Source: Coriobacteriia bacterium (lineage in GTDB: Bacteria > Actinomycetota > Coriobacteriia > Coriobacteriales > QAMH01). Taken from it: 8,497 nucleotides of DNA. The translations under genes and the position numbers were made by a program. This document shows, in pieces, positions 6,189 through 8,497 of the stretch. Position 1 is the stretch's first letter. Each line of letters starts with the position of its first letter. The stretch spans positions 1 to 8,497 of the forward strand of contig CAAEQF010000078.1 in the NCBI GenBank assembly GCA_900758075.1, read 5' to 3'. Under the pieces are notes generated by a model. The model searched no databases. It saw nothing but the letters and a program-made list of their open reading frames with translations, and had not been told where the DNA came from.

Positions 6189-6557
6189 GTGAAAGCAAAA
6201 TTCATCCACCGTTGCACGCACGTACTCGACAAGCAGGCGAGCATCGCGTTTTACGAGAAGGCACTTGGCATGCACGTCGTGCGCGAAATGGGCCCCGACG
6301 ACGGCTCCTGGACCAACACGTACCTCGCAAACGACGAGACGCCGTTCGAAATCGAGCTCACGTGGAACGACGGGCGCACCGAGCCCTATGAAAACGGCGG
6401 TCGGGACACGCACATCGCCTTCGAGGTAGACGATTACGATGCGGCGCACGAGCTGCACGAGCAGATGGGCTGCATCGTCTTCGAGAACCCGCGCATGCAC
6501 CTGTACTTCATCGCAGACCCCGATGGCCAGTGGATCGAGATTCTCCCCGCGAAGTAA
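6189..6557 (+). CDS. Glyoxalase I-like VOC metalloenzyme
   Basis: A 122-residue vicinal-oxygen-chelate protein with two beta-alpha-beta-beta-beta modules (about 5-58 and 74-119). All four metal ligands of bacterial glyoxalase I can be placed by alignment with E. coli GloA as I remember it: His7, Glu56 (FEIELTWN), His75 (THIAFEV) and Glu117 (WIEILP). The conserved DPDG turn is at 110-113. The classical reaction isomerises the hemithioacetal of methylglyoxal and a thiol to a lactoyl-thioester. The likely host class is not known for making glutathione, so the thiol or substrate may differ. The start is GTG with AAGGAA 5 nt upstream; the open frame further 5' is antisense to the flavodoxin-type gene. 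The gene diverges from that gene across a 72-nt region. Confidence 0.88.
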   Translation: MKAKFIHRCTHVLDKQASIAFYEKALGMHVVREMGPDDGSWTNTYLANDETPFEIELTWNDGRTEPYENGGRDTHIAFEVDDYDAAHELHEQMGCIVFENPRMHLYFIADPDGQWIEILPAK

Positions 6558-6627
6558 CACCTTCCCAACGATGTTACTCATATGAAAACAACACGCCACG
6601 AGAGGCGCTGGCCACAATGAAACGCTC

Positions 6628-6633
6628 TATAAT
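6628..6633 (+). promoter_or_regulatory. Possible -10 element for the TIM-barrel gene
   Basis: A perfect TATAAT lies 39 nt before the ATG in the 115-nt gap after the VOC gene. The matching -35 position (6605-6610, GCGCTG) is poor, so this promoter is weak, activator-dependent or not used. Confidence 0.4.
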
Positions 6634-6672
6634 GCAGAGAACCTCACTACCAACCGCAGGCAAGGAGAGCTC

Positions 6673-7443
6673 ATGACCGAGCACAGCATCGATACCGATA
6701 TCCCGCGCATCACGGGCACGCTGCGAGCGCACGCCATCGAGACGCCCAAGTCGATTCGAGACGCGCGCGGCATGGCGATCATGGGCAGGCGCGTGAAAAG
6801 CGTCGTCTACACGACCGACCTCGCGATCATCCGCAACTGCGATGCCGACGCGGTCATGGCGGTCTATCCGTTCACGCCCCAGCAGGTCATCTCGCAGGCC
6901 ATCATCAGCGCCTCCCCAATGCCCGTCTTCTGCGGCGTCGGCGGCGGCACGACGAAGGGCATGCGCTCGGTCATCATGGCCCAGGACGTCGAGGCCCAAG
7001 GTGCCTACGGCGCAGTCGTGAACTCCCCCATCAGCAACTCGAACATCAGGCTGATGAAAAGCGTCATCGACATCCCCATCATCGCCACCGTCGTCACCGA
7101 AGAGGAAGACGTCCAGGCAAGGATCGACGCCGGCGCCTCGATCATCAACGTGGCCGCCGGCAAGCGCACCGCCGAGGCAGTCGCGCGCATCAGAGAGCAG
7201 TATCCGTCGCTGCCCATCATGGCGAGCGGTGGAAGGACCGAGGAATCCATCCGGGACACCATCGCCGCCGGCGCGAACACCATCGTCTTCACCCCGCCTT
7301 CCAACAGCGAGATCTTCAGCAAGATGATGGATGAGTACCGCAACATGAAGACGAAGAACCCGGAGTACGATCTCGGCGCTTCGCTCAGGGGGCGCGGCGA
7401 CCAGCTCAAGTCGCTCATCAAGCTTCTGGGCAAAGAAAACTAG
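6673..7443 (+). CDS. Uncharacterised TIM-barrel protein (often labelled 'hydrolase')
   Basis: A 256-residue protein with the alternating strand-helix pattern of a beta/alpha barrel. Visible segments are DADAVMAVYPFTP (57-69), MPVFCGVGGGTTKG (83-96), AYGAVVNSPISN (111-122), IPIIATVVTEEEDVQARIDAGASIINVAAGK (in parts between 134 and 164), PIMASGGRTEESIRDTIAAGA (181-201) and IVFTPPS (204-210). The glycine-rich SGG followed by strand and TPPS resembles the C-terminal phosphate-binding loops of ThiG- and NanE-like barrels. I recall close relatives in clostridia and other anaerobes annotated only as 'hydrolase' or beta/alpha-barrel protein, with no proven activity. The ATG has an AGGAG site 5 nt upstream. 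It is followed directly by an intrinsic terminator. A role on a phosphorylated small metabolite is inference. Confidence 0.8.
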   Translation: MTEHSIDTDIPRITGTLRAHAIETPKSIRDARGMAIMGRRVKSVVYTTDLAIIRNCDADAVMAVYPFTPQQVISQAIISASPMPVFCGVGGGTTKGMRSVIMAQDVEAQGAYGAVVNSPISNSNIRLMKSVIDIPIIATVVTEEEDVQARIDAGASIINVAAGKRTAEAVARIREQYPSLPIMASGGRTEESIRDTIAAGANTIVFTPPSNSEIFSKMMDEYRNMKTKNPEYDLGASLRGRGDQLKSLIKLLGKEN

Positions 7444-7447
7444 CGCG

Positions 7448-7477
7448 GGGCGGGCAGCAGTTGCCCGCCCGTTTTTT
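7448..7477 (+). terminator. Intrinsic terminator after the TIM-barrel gene
   Basis: GGGCGGGCA pairs perfectly with TGCCCGCCC around a 5-nt loop, then GTTTTTT. It begins 4 nt after the stop codon and is the strongest plus-strand terminator in the window. Confidence 0.95.
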
Positions 7478-7541
7478 CTCATGAGGATTGCGGCCGCGCC
7501 ACACGCCGCACGCGCCATGCGCGGAAGGTGTAAGCGCGCGC

Positions 7542-7925
7542 CTATTCCCCCTGACGCAGTATCCGAGCCAGCTCGCGTTGAACGGCATGCTCGGAGTTCG
7601 TCTCGATGACCCGGTCGCTGACCTGCTTGAGCGCAGAGCGCGCGTTTCCCATCGCATACCCATGCCCGGCCATCTCGATGAGCTCGTAGTCGTTCATCGA
7701 GTCGCCGAAGGCAATGAGTTCGACGAGCTTGCGCAACGCGACGCGCGAGAATATCTCCCGGCTCAAGATCTTGCCGCGGAGCATCACCTGCGCACCATTC
7801 GAGGCGACGAAATCCATGTTGTCCAAGACGGGATCGAAGAGCGAGAAAAGCGTGTCGAGGCGCCTGCCGCATTTGACGCAAAGTTCACTCCGGTGCCCGC
7901 GCGTAATGCGTGGCGCACGAAAACC
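7542..7925 (-). pseudogene. Remnant of a Cof-type HAD-superfamily phosphatase
   Basis: The minus strand encodes recognisable pieces of a Cof/HAD-IIB hydrolase, normally near 270 residues. Present are the end of the N-terminal Rossmann part (GVNFA then VKCGRRLDTLF), the core segment MDFVASNGAQV (about 7787-7815), the first cap residues (SREIFSRVALRKLVE), and then at once the C-terminal motif ELIAFGDSMNDYEL with GDSMND at 7689-7706, followed by a normal C terminus. Three defects are visible. The 5' part with the catalytic DxDGT motif is missing, the frame shifts by one base near 7878 between GVNFA and VKCGRR, and most of the cap (over 100 residues) is lost at about 7716-7725. The 40-bp repeat array starts exactly where homology stops. 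A product from this frame could not be an active phosphatase. No start or ribosome binding site is credible. Confidence 0.82.
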
Positions 7926-8028
7926 GTGGCAGTGCCACTCATCTCGCGTCTTCCGCACGGGAAACGTGGCAGTGCCACACATCTCGCGTCTTCCGCACGG
8001 GAACTGTGGCAGTGCCACACATCTCGCG
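7926..8028. repeat. Tandem array of 40-bp palindrome-bearing repeats (2.6 copies)
   Basis: Units begin at 7926, 7966 and 8006 with an exact 40-bp period. Each opens with GTGGCAGTGCCAC, two 6-base inverted arms around one central base, then CATCTCGCG, then TCTTCCGCACGGGAA. Units 1 and 2 agree at 37 of 40 positions; unit 3 matches for 23 bases and then diverges. A degraded piece (GCGCACGAAAACC, 7913-7925) precedes unit 1 and overlaps the HAD remnant. There are no unique spacers, so it is not CRISPR. 40 is not a multiple of three and the frame changes from unit to unit, so it is not coding. It resembles a REP-type intergenic repeat and lies between the HAD remnant and the LysR gene. Confidence 0.9.
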
Positions 8029-8051
8029 CGTATCGGGGCGTCCGCCGCGCT

Positions 8052-8497
8052 TCATGCGGGGTGCACGGGCCACCGTCCCTTGAACCGCTGCGCTATCGTG
8101 ACGAACTCCTCCACCGCCGGCGACGTGACCGGCGGAAGCGCAATCCCAAACTCCAAATAGCGTTGCGGGCTGAGCGGCAGTGCCACCACGCCCCCCGCCA
8201 GCTCCTCGGCGATGCCGTCGGCGCACAGGCTCACGCCGAGCCCCGCCTCCACCATCGAGTAGGTCGTGCGCCAGCCCGAGGTCGTGAAGCGTATGTCGGG
8301 CTCAATCCCCTTCGCGTACATCAGGTCCCGGAACAGTGAGTCGTCATCGGGGTTCGTCATGACGAACGGAACGCCGTCGAGCTCGACCAGCAGCACCTCG
8401 CTGTGCCGCGTGAGCGCCGTCCCGCGGCGCGCCCACACCATGATCTGCTGGCGCCCGAGCCCGATCCACTCGTAATGCTCGAGAGGCCCATGGCACA
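8052..8497 (-). CDS. LysR-family transcriptional regulator, C-terminal part (runs off window)
   Basis: The last 147 residues of a LysR-type regulator; the frame is open to the right edge, so the N-terminal helix-turn-helix lies outside. What is seen is the ligand-binding (periplasmic-binding-like) domain: EHYEWIGLGRQQIMVWARRG at the domain crossover, the strand-helix LLVELDGVPFVMTNPDDDS, IRFTTSGWRTTYSMVEAGLGVSLCADGIAEEL (read in parts, the classic 'MV..G.GV.L' stretch), then the final strand and C-terminal helix VEEFVTIAQRF. Regulators of this class bind an inducer between two lobes and often control a divergent neighbour, which here would be outside the window. The stop lies 23 nt from the repeat array and no T-tailed terminator follows. 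Effector and targets are unknown. Confidence 0.85.
   Translation of the reverse strand, partial: CHGPLEHYEWIGLGRQQIMVWARRGTALTRHSEVLLVELDGVPFVMTNPDDDSLFRDLMYAKGIEPDIRFTTSGWRTTYSMVEAGLGVSLCADGIAEELAGGVVALPLSPQRYLEFGIALPPVTSPAVEEFVTIAQRFKGRWPVHPA

Noticed and set aside
6574..7881. Minus-strand open frame opposite the TIM-barrel gene and terminator
   Set aside because: It runs through a strong intrinsic terminator and a well-supported gene and has no motif.
7926..8028. Possible CRISPR array
   Set aside because: The 40-bp units are directly adjacent without unique spacers, the core is palindromic in a REP-like way, and no cas gene is near.
8176..8186. GGCAGTGCCAC inside the LysR gene matches the repeat core
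   Set aside because: It codes for ordinary Val-Val-Ala-Leu-Pro-Leu residues of the regulator and lacks the rest of the repeat unit, so chance is the simpler explanation.

Overview
The window is GC-rich bacterial chromosome. Strong Shine-Dalgarno sites, frequent GTG starts, an SRP-hydrogenase maturation operon and a Cys-rich DUF5714 gene suggest an anaerobic actinobacterium of the Coriobacteriia (Eggerthellaceae-like). This placement is inferred from gene content and codon style, not from a marker-gene comparison.

Layout. At the left edge lies a TGGCAGTGCCA palindrome, then a tRNA unit on the minus strand: promoter, tRNA-His(GTG), tRNA-Lys(CTT), intrinsic terminator. A MarR-type regulator follows on the plus strand and converges, with 9 nt between stops, on a minus-strand operon ftsY-ffh-hypE. 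The first two genes encode the SRP receptor and SRP GTPase, the third a [NiFe]-hydrogenase cyanide-ligand maturase. FtsY carries its acidic Glu/Pro-rich region at the C terminus rather than the N terminus. Upstream on the same strand are a DUF5714 protein with 18 cysteines and a flavodoxin-fold oxidoreductase. Divergent from the latter are, on the plus strand, a glyoxalase I-like VOC protein and an uncharacterised TIM-barrel protein ending in a strong intrinsic terminator.

The right end is a decay zone. The remnant of a Cof-type HAD phosphatase gene on the minus strand has lost its 5' end, has one likely frameshift and lacks most of the cap domain. A tandem array of 40-bp palindrome-bearing repeats abuts its broken 5' end. 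A LysR-family regulator, cut by the window edge, closes the region.

FtsY and Ffh act together in co-translational membrane targeting. HypE depends on partners (HypF, HypC/D) not present here. The MarR, LysR, VOC, TIM-barrel, flavodoxin and DUF5714 genes look like single accessory or housekeeping functions. I see no complete new multi-gene system. The items most worth pursuing are the 40-bp repeat family and its link to the broken HAD gene, the rearranged FtsY architecture, and hypE in the SRP operon. No gene-free stretch exceeds 300 bases.
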